Source: Desulfofustis sp. PB-SRB1 (GTDB taxonomy: Bacteria; Desulfobacterota; Desulfobulbia; Desulfobulbales; Desulfocapsaceae). Taken from it: DNA of 49,476 nt. The notes below the pieces were generated by a model. That model worked only from the letters and a program-made list of their open reading frames with translations. It was not told the DNA's origin and did no database searches. Shown here one piece after another: positions 1-10,389 of the stretch (the stretch's first letter is position 1; each line of letters begins with the position of its first letter). Where the stretch lies: NCBI GenBank assembly GCA_016722945.1, contig JAEQMT010000035.1, positions 5,001-54,476 of the forward strand. Direction: 5' to 3'. The translations under genes and the position numbers were made by a program.

Positions 1-344
<344 letters not shown>

Positions 345-495
345 ATATCCTGTGATCAATCTCTTGATCATGTGTGCTACTACTTGGTTCCGCAATGCTT
401 ACCATCACGGAGCCCGCTCGCTTGGCTGTTATTCAGTTGTCAAGGATCGTGCACACCCCACCCGCGGGGCGCCGGCATAACGCCGGGAAACTCGC

Positions 496-524
496 ATACT
501 ACCCATGCTCGATGACGATGTCAA
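496..524 (-). promoter_or_regulatory. Sigma70 promoter of the rRNA operon
   Basis: On the minus strand, TTGACA (519-524) and TAGTAT (496-501) are separated by 17 bases. The -35 is perfect and the -10 is good. A GC-rich stretch follows, as expected of a growth-rate-controlled rRNA promoter. It sits about 150 bp upstream of the mature 16S end. The leader (345-490) contains CTTGACAACTGAATAACA, which resembles a boxA-type antitermination element. No second promoter was identified. Confidence 0.8.
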
Positions 525-793
525 CAAGAAGTGTCGATTTTATTTGACGTATAAAATTGGATTGTATGAGGAAGCTCGAATTAAGCTGACTCGTTAATAT
601 GTCATGAATCAGCCGCAACGCCATGTATTAGTATCATATGGCTAAGATATTCAGCGGGACTAATATATGTCTATGGTATGGTGGCAGGTGAGAAGGATAT
701 TGCGCCAGTGCTTGTCTCATTGGGCAGGCACCAACAATTGGGACGATCCCTCACAAAGGGGAGGTATATTCAAACAATCTGTTTATAGTTAAA

Positions 794-932
794 GCAACCT
801 TGTAAAATGGCTTTTTCGCTCAACCGCATCGCTGCGTAAAAAACGTTATCCTCAGAATATCAGCTATATAACTGAGGTAACATTTCCCTCGCGCCTTGAT
901 CTTGATCGAAAATTCTCATTTTGCAGGCTCCC
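794..932 (+). repeat. Dispersed repeat family B, copy 1
   Basis: About 140 bp in the gap upstream of selA. The left end AACCTTGTAAAATGG and the right end CTCATTTTGCAGGCTCCC are imperfect inverted repeats. The interior carries the family words TTATCCTCAGAATATCAG and GCGCCTTGATCTTGATCGAA. It resembles a MITE-like or hairpin element. The rest of 600-997 shows no gene. Confidence 0.75.
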
Positions 933-997
933 TCTAGAGGTAGAGTATGATTGTCAAAAAAATGATCTGATGAAGAACCAAGCCAAAAGGCCATGAA

Positions 998-2416
998 ATG
1001 CAAAACAAGAACGAATTGCTGAGGAGCCTGCCAAAGGTTGATGAGGCCCTACAGGCCCTCCGAGAAACTATTGAACACTACAACATACCGCGTCGCCTGG
1101 CCAAAAAAGGCGTCCGTGCCGCGATCGATAGCGTAAGGGCCGATATCCTCGCTGAGCGATATGAACATGTCCCTACTGGTGAAGAGCAATGGCATGAACT
1201 GCTTCAGAGGCGGCTGATTCAGATACATCAACCTCATTACCAAAGGGTCATAAACGGCGCCGGCATTGTTGTCCACACGAACCTCGGGCGTTCTCTTTTA
1301 CCTGATGATGCACTCTCCCAACTTAGTATGGGTGCAACATCATATTCTAATTTGGAATTTGATTTGACCACCGGCAAAAGGGGCAGCAGGTATACACTTG
1401 TCGAAGATATCATCTGTGATTTGACTGGGGCCGAGGCGGCGCTGGTCGTCAACAACAACGCGGCGGCGGTTCTGATCGCCCTTGATACCATCGCCCGGGG
1501 CAAAGAGGTAATTGTTTCGCGCGGTCAGCTGGTGGAGATCGGCGGATCGTTTCGGGTTCCCGATGTGATGGCGAAAAGCGGCGCCACTCTGGTAGAGGTT
1601 GGGGCAACCAATCGTACGCACCTGTATGATTATGAACGGGCAATCACTGAAAACACCGCTCTGATGCTGCAGGTTCATACCTCTAATTTTCGGATGATCG
1701 GATTTACCTCTCAGGTTTCAGCCGAGCAATTGGTAGGATTGGGAGCTGAAAAAAATATTTTGGTGATGGAGGATCTCGGCAGCGGCTGTTTTATCGATCT
1801 CTCTCAATTCGGATTGCCGGCTGAGCCAACCGTTCAGGATGCGGTGAAATCAGGCGTTGATGTGGTAACATTCAGCGGTGATAAACTGCTTGGCGGTCCC
1901 CAGGCCGGCCTCATTGTCGGTAAAAAAGATACCATTGATAAAATCAAAAAAAATCCTCTCAATCGTGCCTTGCGCATCGATAAATTCACCCTGGCATCCC
2001 TGGAAAGTGTTTTACGCCACTACTATGATATCAATGAAGCGCTCACCGCTATTCCTACTCTGCGGATGATCAGCGAGGAGGCTGGGGTAATCAAACGAAG
2101 AGTGCAACGTTTTCTTCGTCGTACCAAACATATCGAAGATAAACTGTGCACGTTCAAAATGGTGAAAACCCAGTCGATGGTTGGGGGCGGCGCACTGCCG
2201 GAATATTGTCTGGACGGGTGGGGTGTGGAAATAAGCCCTCAACAGATAGATATCTCAACCATGGAGCGTGGTTTTCGATCACTACGGCCACCAATCATCG
2301 GTAGAATAGAGCGCGAGCGTTATATCCTTGATTTTCGCACGATATCGGATAAGGATGTCAAGGATCTCGTGGATGTGCTTACCGGCTACTTTCATGGGGA
2401 TGCCGTCGGCAGTTAA
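998..2416 (+). CDS. selA: L-seryl-tRNA(Sec) selenium transferase SelA
   Basis: SelA converts seryl-tRNA(Sec) to selenocysteyl-tRNA(Sec) with selenophosphate, using PLP in a homodecameric ring in the cytoplasm. The 472 residues match the usual length. The N-terminal LRSLPKVDEAL motif, the NNNAAAV and GGSFRVPDVM segments and the PLP-lysine motif SGDKLLGGPQAG (Lys about 296) are all present. The start at 998 places the family N-terminus correctly. The gene stands alone: selB, selC and selD are not adjacent, and no selenoprotein was recognised in the window. Its presence implies the organism decodes UGA as selenocysteine. Confidence 0.96.
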   Translation: MQNKNELLRSLPKVDEALQALRETIEHYNIPRRLAKKGVRAAIDSVRADILAERYEHVPTGEEQWHELLQRRLIQIHQPHYQRVINGAGIVVHTNLGRSLLPDDALSQLSMGATSYSNLEFDLTTGKRGSRYTLVEDIICDLTGAEAALVVNNNAAAVLIALDTIARGKEVIVSRGQLVEIGGSFRVPDVMAKSGATLVEVGATNRTHLYDYERAITENTALMLQVHTSNFRMIGFTSQVSAEQLVGLGAEKNILVMEDLGSGCFIDLSQFGLPAEPTVQDAVKSGVDVVTFSGDKLLGGPQAGLIVGKKDTIDKIKKNPLNRALRIDKFTLASLESVLRHYYDINEALTAIPTLRMISEEAGVIKRRVQRFLRRTKHIEDKLCTFKMVKTQSMVGGGALPEYCLDGWGVEISPQQIDISTMERGFRSLRPPIIGRIERERYILDFRTISDKDVKDLVDVLTGYFHGDAVGS

Positions 2417-2614
2417 ACGTTGGAATACCGATTGACATTGATTTGCTCACTGTTTTCATTCAAATAAGCTAAATTTTTACTGTTAATTTTGCTCTTTAGC
2501 GGTATTGATTCATCGTCGGCATAGAGCCCGGCAATGCAGAGCTTTGTCTCGTGTTTGAAGGGCTTTTGAAGCCGGAACATAGATCATTACGCACTGATAC
2601 AGATGAGGGAGTAA

Positions 2615-3697
2615 ATGGCTCAGATAGATGCGTTTTTTAAGCTGATGAACGATGAAGGCGCTTCGGATTTGCATATGGTTGCCGAACAGCAGCCGGTACT
2701 GCGTATTCGCGGTGACATGGAGCGGGTCAAGTTCAAAAAAATGAACAATGAAGAATTAAAGACCATGCTCTACGAGATATGTCCCGAAGATAGATTAAAG
2801 ACCTTTGAAGAGACCGGCGATGTTGACTTTGCCTACGAAATTCCCGGGCTGGCACGCTATCGGTGCAATTATTTTCAGCAGAAATTCGGCATCGGCGCCG
2901 TTTTCAGAGAAATCCCCAGCGTTATTATGACCTGCGAACAACTTGGTCTGCCAAAAGTTATTTCGCGCCTGGCATTGTTGCCTAAAGGGTTGGTACTGGT
3001 GACCGGGCCAACCGGTTCGGGAAAGTCAACAACCCTGGCGGCGGTTATCGACGAGGCCAACCGGGTGCGCAAGGATCATATCATAACTGTTGAAGACCCC
3101 ATTGAATTTGTTCATCGAAGCCAAAAATGTATCGTTAATCATAGAGAAGTTGGCATGCATACGGTTGGCTTCAGTGCGGCCCTGCGTGGTGCTCTACGTG
3201 AGGATCCTGATATCATCATGGTAGGTGAGATGCGGGATCTGGAGACCATCGCGCTGGCAATGGAGGCTGCTAACACCGGTCACCTTGTATTTGGTACGCT
3301 GCATACCATGAATGCCATGAAAACGGTTGATCGCGTCATTGAGATATTTCCCGAGACGCAGCAGGCGCAGGTCCGTTCAACCCTGGCGGATGTAATTAGA
3401 GCGGTGATTTCGCAAACGCTTTTTAAACGAAGAGACATCAAAGGTAGGATTGCAGCTCTTGAGATACTGATTGCCACGGCGGGAGTACGCAATCTGATTC
3501 GAGAAGCTAAAACCTATCAGCTGATATCAGCCCTTCAAACCGGTAAGAAATATGGTATGCAGACCATGGATGACGCAATTATGCAGCTCCTTGAGCGCAA
3601 GATAATCAGTCCTGAAGATGCTTATACCAACGCTTACGATAAAGCTAAATTTCTAAAATATCTGCGTCAGGCACCTTCGGATTTTACCGAGGTGTAA
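2615..3697 (+). CDS. pilT: Type IV pilus retraction ATPase PilT
   Basis: A cytoplasmic hexameric ATPase that powers pilus retraction for twitching motility and DNA uptake. The 360 residues begin with the PilT N-terminal domain (EGASDLHM). The Walker A motif GPTGSGKST is near residue 132, followed by the Asp box, a Walker B region (GEMRDLETI) and the His box (TGHLVFGTLHT). A GAGGGAG ribosome-binding site lies just before the ATG. It converges on comEC, and the two 3' ends overlap by about 14 bp. The other pilus genes are elsewhere. PilU is a possible alternative, but the length and SDLH start favour PilT. Confidence 0.93.
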   Translation: MAQIDAFFKLMNDEGASDLHMVAEQQPVLRIRGDMERVKFKKMNNEELKTMLYEICPEDRLKTFEETGDVDFAYEIPGLARYRCNYFQQKFGIGAVFREIPSVIMTCEQLGLPKVISRLALLPKGLVLVTGPTGSGKSTTLAAVIDEANRVRKDHIITVEDPIEFVHRSQKCIVNHREVGMHTVGFSAALRGALREDPDIIMVGEMRDLETIALAMEAANTGHLVFGTLHTMNAMKTVDRVIEIFPETQQAQVRSTLADVIRAVISQTLFKRRDIKGRIAALEILIATAGVRNLIREAKTYQLISALQTGKKYGMQTMDDAIMQLLERKIISPEDAYTNAYDKAKFLKYLRQAPSDFTEV

Positions 3698-6215
3698 GGG
3701 CAAACATCCTGTGTGTGAATGAATTTGGCGCCGGGGTGAGTCCGGTGGATATGCTGAAGCCGTCACGTTCTCCAGTTATAGTAATAGTGCCGTATTGTGA
3801 GGTGGGCAGCAACTGCGTATAAGAGTTTATTTGAAAAATATTCTCGTCCTCGTTGTTCTTCAGGTAGTCGTTTCCGCTTCGATTGGAAACAATGAGAACC
3901 TGTGGCCTGATCGCTTCAATAAAAATTTTGGAATTGGAGCCTGGCAGACCATGATGGGCGGCAAGCAATATATCAGCCTCTAACGGAAATTCCTGATTCA
4001 CCAATTCTTGTTCGACCCCGCTGGAGATATCTCCAGGGAAGAGTACCGTAAAACTATCAGTTTCAACTCTCAGCAACGCCCCACTATCGTTTTCTGAGCA
4101 CGATCTCACCTCGGTATCACCAAAATGTTGATGGCAGAGCCGTTTGCCGAGAGCCCGATTGCCTTCATTGTCGAGCAGGTAGACATCGGGGATCAGGCCA
4201 ATTGCCACTCCGCTGCGCTTGGCCTGCTCGATCAGATTTCTGTAGCCGCTTTTATCTGAAAGCGCTTTTTCGTAGGGAAGCCATATGTGGTGGGGACGGA
4301 AGCGCTTGATCAGTGCCGGGATACCGTTGATGTGATCATAATCGTCATGGGTGATGAATATATCATCAAGTCGGGCAATCCCCCGGTGCCATAAAAATGG
4401 TGCGATGAGCCGTTCGCCTATGTCAAAATCGGGTGAGGCGACGGCGCCCGCGTCGATGAGAATGGTTCTACCGTCTGTAAGCTCTACAAGGCTTGCACTG
4501 CCGTGGCCTACGGAGATGAATGATACCGAGTGGGCGTGGCGGATGCGACTATCAATCCCGGTTGCCGGGGCAATGAATAGCAGGATGCAAAAACAAAGTG
4601 TTGCCGCGGCGCTGCAGGTGAGCCACCTGCTGATTTTGGTACACATCAGCACAAGACTGGTAAAGTAGACGAAAATAACAGCAAGATATGGATCAGGCAG
4701 CCACAGTGAGCTGAAAGCGATGTTCTCAATAAAGGTTGCAATCCAGATCGACAGGGTGATGCCGTATTCGCCGATATGAAGAAATAGTGGACTGATAGTG
4801 GGGGCAATATCCATGGTCAGGATGAACAAAAAACCCAATGGCAGGCTCCATAGACAGATCAGCGGTTCGACGAGAAGATTTGCGACGATTCCCAGAAGTG
4901 GCAGGTGGTTGAAATGATAGATTACCAGTGGCATCGTCCCCAGCGTTGCACTTAAAGATACCAGGCACGCCGCCAGTAGCCAGTCTTTAATCCTCATCGA
5001 GATCGGGTAATCAGCAGTTGACCTGTGGGCGATGAAACGGCTGAAAAGCGGCACTGCCAGCAGCAGAATCGCCACCACGGCGGCGAACGATAGTTGAAAA
5101 GAGGGGGAGTAGATGATCAAAGGATCGTCAATGGCAAGAATAAGTGCGGCAAAACTCACAATGATAAGGGGGGTAGTTCGTCTTCTGGCACTCAAGGCGA
5201 CAAAGCCGACGGCCACCATGATACTTGCCCTCACCACCGGCGGGTTGGCCCCCGCGATTAGAGTGTAGAAGATCAGAACAGGCAAACTGATGAGAACCGC
5301 CACGGTTCTCACGTTAGCGTGTAACAGCAGTGTTTCCGAACGTTTGAGAAGCAGATAGGAAAAAGCGATAACGATCATTGCGAGCATCGCCAGGTGCATG
5401 CCGGAAATTGCCAGGATATGGGCTATCCCGGCACTCCTGAATGCGTCTTTGATCTCTGGTGAAATATGTGACGTATCGCCAAGTAATATGGCTCGGTAGA
5501 TACTGCTGCCATCAGGGTTCAGATGAGCGTCAAGTTGTGTGCCGATAGAGGCTCGCAGCCGTTCTATCCGATGACTGGGTGAAAGGGGGTGGGCAGAGAG
5601 AGAAGTGCGCACTTTTTGAACAAGAATGGGCGATGAAACCGTTCCGATTGCTGCTATTGAGCGGCGCTGGAGATATGCTCCATAATCAAATGAACCGGGG
5701 GTATGTAGAAGCGGAGGGGCGCGCAGGCGTGTTCGCACTACCAGTGTATCGCCCGGTAACAACTCAGGTGGCCATGGCAGTGGAACCGAGATTTGAATAA
5801 GGGTGTGCATGGGGCTGAATGCCGGCTGATGTTTGGTTTTGAGGTGACTGGTTTTGATCAGGGCTTTGGCGTTCTGGTTGTTGCCAGTCACCATTTTCTC
5901 GAGAACTCCGAAGATGACAGCTTCTTCGATCTCGTCATCACCAAGAAAATCAAGCGTATGGGATGTGGATTCATGACGCACCGTACCGGTAAGCAGTGGT
6001 CCGAAAATGAAAAAACAGATGCACAACAGAGAAAGTGAGGCGTTATATTTTTGCAGATGCCAAAAGAAAAAGATAAACAGGATGCAGAGGGCAGCGAGCC
6101 AGAATGACATGTGTGGTGGTAGATCGATCAGAGAACTGAGTGCAATGCCGCCGATAAAAGCAATGACGATGCAAATCAAGATATTGTTGGCGACACTGAG
6201 TTGCAGATCTTTCAC
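3684..6215 (-). CDS. comEC: ComEC/Rec2 DNA-uptake channel protein
   Basis: An inner-membrane channel for single-stranded DNA uptake in natural transformation. The 843 residues start with two transmembrane segments and a soluble domain. The multi-span competence domain follows (about residues 240-520), with the ILAISGMHLAML signature. The C-terminal metallo-beta-lactamase-like domain starts near residue 567 (SVGHGSASLVEL) and carries the metal-binding motif HDDYDH near 623. The start is a GTG whose GTGA overlaps the stop of the upstream Kdo-transferase gene, suggesting translational coupling. With pilT next door, competence in this lineage is plausible. Confidence 0.93.
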   Translation of the reverse strand: MKDLQLSVANNILICIVIAFIGGIALSSLIDLPPHMSFWLAALCILFIFFFWHLQKYNASLSLLCICFFIFGPLLTGTVRHESTSHTLDFLGDDEIEEAVIFGVLEKMVTGNNQNAKALIKTSHLKTKHQPAFSPMHTLIQISVPLPWPPELLPGDTLVVRTRLRAPPLLHTPGSFDYGAYLQRRSIAAIGTVSSPILVQKVRTSLSAHPLSPSHRIERLRASIGTQLDAHLNPDGSSIYRAILLGDTSHISPEIKDAFRSAGIAHILAISGMHLAMLAMIVIAFSYLLLKRSETLLLHANVRTVAVLISLPVLIFYTLIAGANPPVVRASIMVAVGFVALSARRRTTPLIIVSFAALILAIDDPLIIYSPSFQLSFAAVVAILLLAVPLFSRFIAHRSTADYPISMRIKDWLLAACLVSLSATLGTMPLVIYHFNHLPLLGIVANLLVEPLICLWSLPLGFLFILTMDIAPTISPLFLHIGEYGITLSIWIATFIENIAFSSLWLPDPYLAVIFVYFTSLVLMCTKISRWLTCSAAATLCFCILLFIAPATGIDSRIRHAHSVSFISVGHGSASLVELTDGRTILIDAGAVASPDFDIGERLIAPFLWHRGIARLDDIFITHDDYDHINGIPALIKRFRPHHIWLPYEKALSDKSGYRNLIEQAKRSGVAIGLIPDVYLLDNEGNRALGKRLCHQHFGDTEVRSCSENDSGALLRVETDSFTVLFPGDISSGVEQELVNQEFPLEADILLAAHHGLPGSNSKIFIEAIRPQVLIVSNRSGNDYLKNNEDENIFQINSYTQLLPTSQYGTITITGERDGFSISTGLTPAPNSFTHRMFALTPR

Positions 6216-7488
6216 ACGAACCTGCCAATATGGTAGAGATGTTTTGCTACGACATCATCGTGGCCGGCAATATACTCTCGCGCCTTGTTCCCGTTATGTA
6301 TCCGGGCGGTATGGTCATTGATCAGATGAGTGAGAACCTCATGCAGGGTGAGGTGATCGGTGGCGGTTCGGGCTGCTCCGCAATCCAGCAACTCCCTGCT
6401 GATCTCAGAAAAGTCGTCCATGTGCGGCCCGATAAATAATCGGCAAACCATACCGGGCTGCCTCCAGCGGGTTATGTCCACCCTCCTTGATGAAGCTGCC
6501 GCCGATTATGCCAATATCAGCAAACCCATAGAGGGTTGGAAGATCACCAATAGGTATCAATGATTGTTACGTCCGTTGGATGGGTGGATTGCTCTGAAAA
6601 AAGTCGATGCAGCTCAACCGGTAGGTTCCGACTAAATCAATCAGTTGATCGCTTCTTGAAATATGGCGCGGTGCTATCGCCAGGTGGACGATATTGTGCA
6701 TTTTCAGCAAGCATGGTTACCGCGTCGAGGATAATTTTCTCCTCGCCTTCATGGGTTGAACCACAGATGATGATCAGCTTGTCATCTGGAAAGGAGGTTG
6801 GACGTTTTACAGTGCCGAGGATGGGATCAGATGCTTGCTTACTGGTGTGTTTCAAATTACCCAGGGTAAAGATTTTTTGTGGATTAATCCCCAATGAGGA
6901 CACCTTTTCCGCATCCCGCCGGGTTTGCATGCACAGCAGAGTAAAAGCATCGAAAAGTGATCGGAACCAGAAACTGAAATATCTATACTTTCGGATAGAT
7001 CTATCTGATATTCTGCCATTGACGAGTATGGCGGGGATATGATTTTTGGTAAGCAGGGATAAGAAATTGGGCCAGAAATCGGTTTCAACGAGTACGAAGA
7101 GATCAGGTTTCACTCTGTTGATATATCTCCTTACTACCGGGTAGAAGTCTATGGGAAATGGGATGAGGGTTGTGGTGGAGCCTTCCAGTGACTTCTTTGC
7201 CAACTCGTAGCCACTCAATGTCGTGGTGGAAACCAGCACGCTCGCTCTGGGATAGCGCTTCTTTATGGCGTTAATCAGGGCCATAGAAGAGGTGAGCTCG
7301 CCAACCGATAAGGCGTGAACCCAGATCACCAATTGATCACGGGGGAAAACGGGAGGAGGGGGAGAGCCCAAACCAAAGCGCGATAAGAGAAATGGTCTCT
7401 TGTGAGGACGGCGGATATAGTAAATAACAGCAAGGACGCCAAGAACCGGGCTGAGAATGAGGGCGAGGGTGTTGTAAATGAATATCAT
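6212..7488 (-). pseudogene. waaA: 3-deoxy-D-manno-octulosonic acid transferase, multiply frameshifted
   Basis: WaaA/KdtA adds Kdo to lipid A at the inner membrane. The first 250 residues are intact: an N-terminal membrane anchor, HALSVGELTSS, the LVETDFWPN motif and a second-domain start CGSTHEGEE. After that, homology jumps between frames at least four times, near 6697-6707, 6568-6575, 6546-6558 and 6428-6445. Segments such as IIGGSFIKEGGHNPLEAA and GPHMDDFSE are still well conserved. The final frame overlaps the comEC start (GTGA). Because the residues stay conserved on both sides of every shift, either the gene died recently or this stretch contains clustered sequence errors. WaaA is normally essential in LPS-bearing bacteria. 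Confidence 0.88.
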
Positions 7489-8242
7489 TTTAATTGAGCC
7501 TCAGAACGTCGACCGGATGCATACACGGCTGATCGGTGCCCAGGCACGCCATGTTGTCAAGATTCTCAGAGCGAAGCGGGGAGATAACATCAGAGCAGGC
7601 ATTGTGAATGGAAACCTGGGAAAGGGCACCATCGTTTCCATGTCTGCACGCCAACCGTATTCCGTGGATCTGAGGCTTGATATGCCGGCGACCCCACCTC
7701 CGAAACTGCCCATCGATATCATTGTCGCTCTGCCGCGGCCCATCGTCCTGCGCCGGGTACTCAAATCGATCGCCTCTCTAGGTATCGGCTCATTATATAT
7801 CATTAACGCGGGAAGAGTTGAAAAAAGTTATTGGGACTCAACCCTCATCCAACAAGATACCCTCCGGCAGTGGCTGATTCAGGGGTTGGAACTGGGCGTC
7901 GATACGGTATTGCCGGAAGTTGAGTTAAACAGGGGATTCAAAGATTTTGTCTCCAATACTCTGACACCGGTTGCAACCAGGTATCAAAACAGGTTCATCG
8001 CCCACCCACATGGTGCCTGTCAGCGCACTATCCATACGAGCGTGCCATATTCGGGAAGGGTGCTGCTTGCGATTGGGCCGGAAGGTGGGTGGCTGCCGTA
8101 TGAGGTAGAGAGGTTTACGAGTGGTGGGTTTGATCTATTTGATATGGGTGATCGTATCCTCGGAGTTGAGACGGCTGTATCCGCTCTTTGCGGGATGATA
8201 ATGGCATCGCACGTACAATTAAAGGCAGGTAAGTACCCCTAA
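7478..8242 (+). CDS. rsmE: 16S rRNA (uracil1498-N3)-methyltransferase RsmE
   Basis: A SAM-dependent SPOUT methyltransferase that modifies U1498 of 16S rRNA in the 30S subunit. The 254 residues fit the family. The N-terminal PUA-like part holds ARHVVKILRAKRGD, and the C-terminal knot carries the SAM-binding signature LAIGPEGGWLPYEVE followed by MGDRILGVETAV. The start codon overlaps the divergent waaA start, the shared 11 bp reading ATGAATATCAT. Each gene's promoter must therefore lie inside the other. Repeat elements follow the stop directly. Confidence 0.95.
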   Translation: MNIILIEPQNVDRMHTRLIGAQARHVVKILRAKRGDNIRAGIVNGNLGKGTIVSMSARQPYSVDLRLDMPATPPPKLPIDIIVALPRPIVLRRVLKSIASLGIGSLYIINAGRVEKSYWDSTLIQQDTLRQWLIQGLELGVDTVLPEVELNRGFKDFVSNTLTPVATRYQNRFIAHPHGACQRTIHTSVPYSGRVLLAIGPEGGWLPYEVERFTSGGFDLFDMGDRILGVETAVSALCGMIMASHVQLKAGKYP

Positions 8243-8249
8243 ACTCTAT

Positions 8250-8382
8250 GAAGAACTCGTAAAAAACTCAGAATTGCTTGCTGCCGTCATTCCCGCGAAA
8301 GCGGGAATCCAGTGATTTCAATTAATCATGGGGGTCGGGTCAATTCCGGTATGGCGGGAATATGGGTTTTCACGACTTCTTC
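8250..8382 (+). repeat. Dispersed repeat family A, copy 1
   Basis: It starts 8 bp after the rsmE stop. The ends GAAGAACTCGTAAAAA and the reverse complement GAAGAAGTCGTGAAAA form terminal inverted repeats. The centre is the perfect palindrome ATTCCCGCGAAAGCGGGAAT. Related copies lie at 25142, 30528 and 36823. A family B copy follows within 10 bp, so 8243-8553 is filled almost entirely by repeats. Confidence 0.85.
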
Positions 8383-8390
8383 AACCCTAT

Positions 8391-8525
8391 GAACCCTGCA
8401 AAACGGCCTTTTTGCCCAATCTCGGTCTTGCTCAAAAATCTTATCCTGCCAATATCAGCCCGGCCTGCGCTGGCATGTTCCTCGTGCCTCGATCTTGAGC
8501 GAAAGCTCTCATTTTCAAGGCATAT
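8391..8525 (+). repeat. Dispersed repeat family B, copy 2
   Basis: A family B copy: left end GAACCCTGCAAAACGGCC, middle TTATCCTGCCAATATCAGCC, right end GAAAGCTCTCATTTTCAAGGC. The ends are inverted repeats. It lies between family A copy 1 and the 3' end of uvrC. Confidence 0.8.
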
Positions 8526-8553
8526 CTAACTATTAGTTTGCCTCGCTCCAGCA

Positions 8554-10357
8554 TCAATCTTTGCGGTGGAAAAAGTCATGGATTATCTGGGCAAGTTCAT
8601 CGCCAATAGTATCCACCATCTGTAATTCAGCTGGTGAGGCTTGCGCGACACCCTGCACACTGCCAAAATGGGCCAGTAATTTTTTTCGTCTGTGGGCGCC
8701 AACACCGGGAATCTGGTCAAGTCGCGAGGAGATTGCTTTTTTTGTGCGCTTTTTGCGATGAAAGGTGACCCCAAATCGATGCGCTTCATCGCGAATGTTC
8801 ATTAAAAACAGAAGGATGGGGTCGTGCGGTTTGAGAATAATGGGATTTTTTCGCCCCGGCCTGAACAATTTTTCTTGCCCGTCATGACGACCTTTGGCGA
8901 TGGCAATCAGGTCCGGCCGGGTGGAAAGGTTCATTTCTTCAACCACCAGCTCAGCGATGGACAACTGCCCTTTGCCGCCGTCAACCATTAACACATGTGG
9001 TATGTTATCTGAATGAGAGGTGAATCGTCGCCGCAGCACCTCTTTCATCATGGCATAATCGTTGATGGTATCAACGTCGACAATATTGTAGTGGCGATAC
9101 CCTTTTTTGGCCGCACTTCCGTGTTCAAAGCGAACAAGTGAACCAACCGGTGTGGTGCCGCTGATATTTGAGATATCAACACATTCTATGATTTCGGGAG
9201 TCATGGAAAGATGTAGTTTCTTTTCCATGCGGTGCGAGAGTTCTTGCCAGGATCGTGACCGGTTGTCATGCTCCAGCAGATGTTGCCGGGCATTGGCCTG
9301 GGCCATGTCCAATAACCGCTTGCGCTCACCGCGACGGGGAATAATTAATCGAACCTTGTAAGATGCCAGCTCTGTCAGCCATTCGGTGAAAATCTGCTGG
9401 TCATCCATGGTAACCGGTACAACGATTTCTCTGGGAGGTGCGGCACGGATGTCATATCTTTGTTGCAATACCTGAGAAAGGATGGTGGCATCATCACCGT
9501 GCGGGTCATCAAAATAATATGTCTTACTGTCACGCAAGACCCCGTCGCGGATGATGAGCAGGGCAATGGAAACCGAACCGGAGTCACGGTACAGGCTATA
9601 GATATCCTGATCTTTGCCGCTCTGGGAAACAGCCTGCTGGCGCTCCAGGGTTTTTTTCAACGCCTGAACTTGATTACGAAGCAGGGCCGCTCGCTCATAT
9701 TCGAGCTTTTGTGCCGCTTTTGCCATATCTTGCTGCAGATCCTGAAGCAGTTGATGGTTTTTGCCGTCGAGAAAAAGCAGGACTTTATCCACCATTTCCA
9801 GGTAGTGCGCATGATCGGCTTTTCCGGCGCAGGGAGCCTGGCATTGGTTTAACTGATAGTTGAGGCATGGTCTTTTGCGATTAGTAAGCTCCCGTGTCTT
9901 GCAACGCCTGAGCGGGAAATGGGCAGGAGATGAATTTCAGCGTCGACCACATCGCCGAACTTGACGAGTAGGGGCCGAAATATCGGGCTCCGTCTTGTGT
10001 TTTGCGCCGGGTCATGAATACTCGCGGCCATTGCTCCTGAACGGTAACCTTGATGAGCGGGTAGTTCTTGTCGTCACGAAGAATAACGTTATACTTGGGG
10101 CGGTGCTTTTTGATCAGCGAGCTTTCGAGAATAAGTGCTTCTTTTTCGGTATTGGTGATAAGCAGATCAACCTTGGTGAGTTGCCTGACCATCACTGCCG
10201 TCTTGCTGTGGGAGGACTCGTCAACGCGGGCGTATGATGAAAGGCGTTTGTGCAGATCCTTGGCCTTGCCGACATAAAGTACCTCTGAGCGTTTACCGAT
10301 CATCAGGTAGACGCCGGGTGCATGTGGAGTGGTCTGCAGGAATTGCCTGGTAATCAT
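8554..10357 (-). pseudogene. uvrC: Excinuclease ABC subunit C, single frameshift
   Basis: UvrC makes both incisions in nucleotide excision repair. The GIY-YIG nuclease domain is at the N-terminus (HAPGVYLMIGKRSEVLYVGK). The C-terminal part has the UVR motif, the RNase H-like nuclease (ECVDISNISGT, VLMVDGGKGQ) and a helix-hairpin-helix end (IPGVGAHRRKKLLAHFGS). The frame breaks between about 9918 and 9930. Upstream reads STLKFIS; the expected continuation FPLRRCKTREL then runs in another frame through the conserved cysteine segment CLNYQLNQCQAPC into the second half. A one-base correction would restore about 600 residues. It is either a real knockout or a sequence error. Confidence 0.9.
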
Positions 10358-10389
10358 AATCTCAATTGAACTCGATTAGTTATACATCG

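Noticed and set aside
998-2416. A selenoprotein gene near selA
   Set aside because: No gene in the window continues with homology through an in-frame TGA. The stops inside BrnT/BrnA are TAA, and the one in waaA goes with a frame change.
6230-7042. Plus-strand open frames across the Kdo-transferase gene
   Set aside because: They have no family resemblance; the minus strand keeps WaaA motifs across frames.
8290-8310. GCGGGAAT palindromes as CRISPR repeats
   Set aside because: Copies are single, tens of kb apart and within larger dispersed elements; there are no spacers or cas genes.
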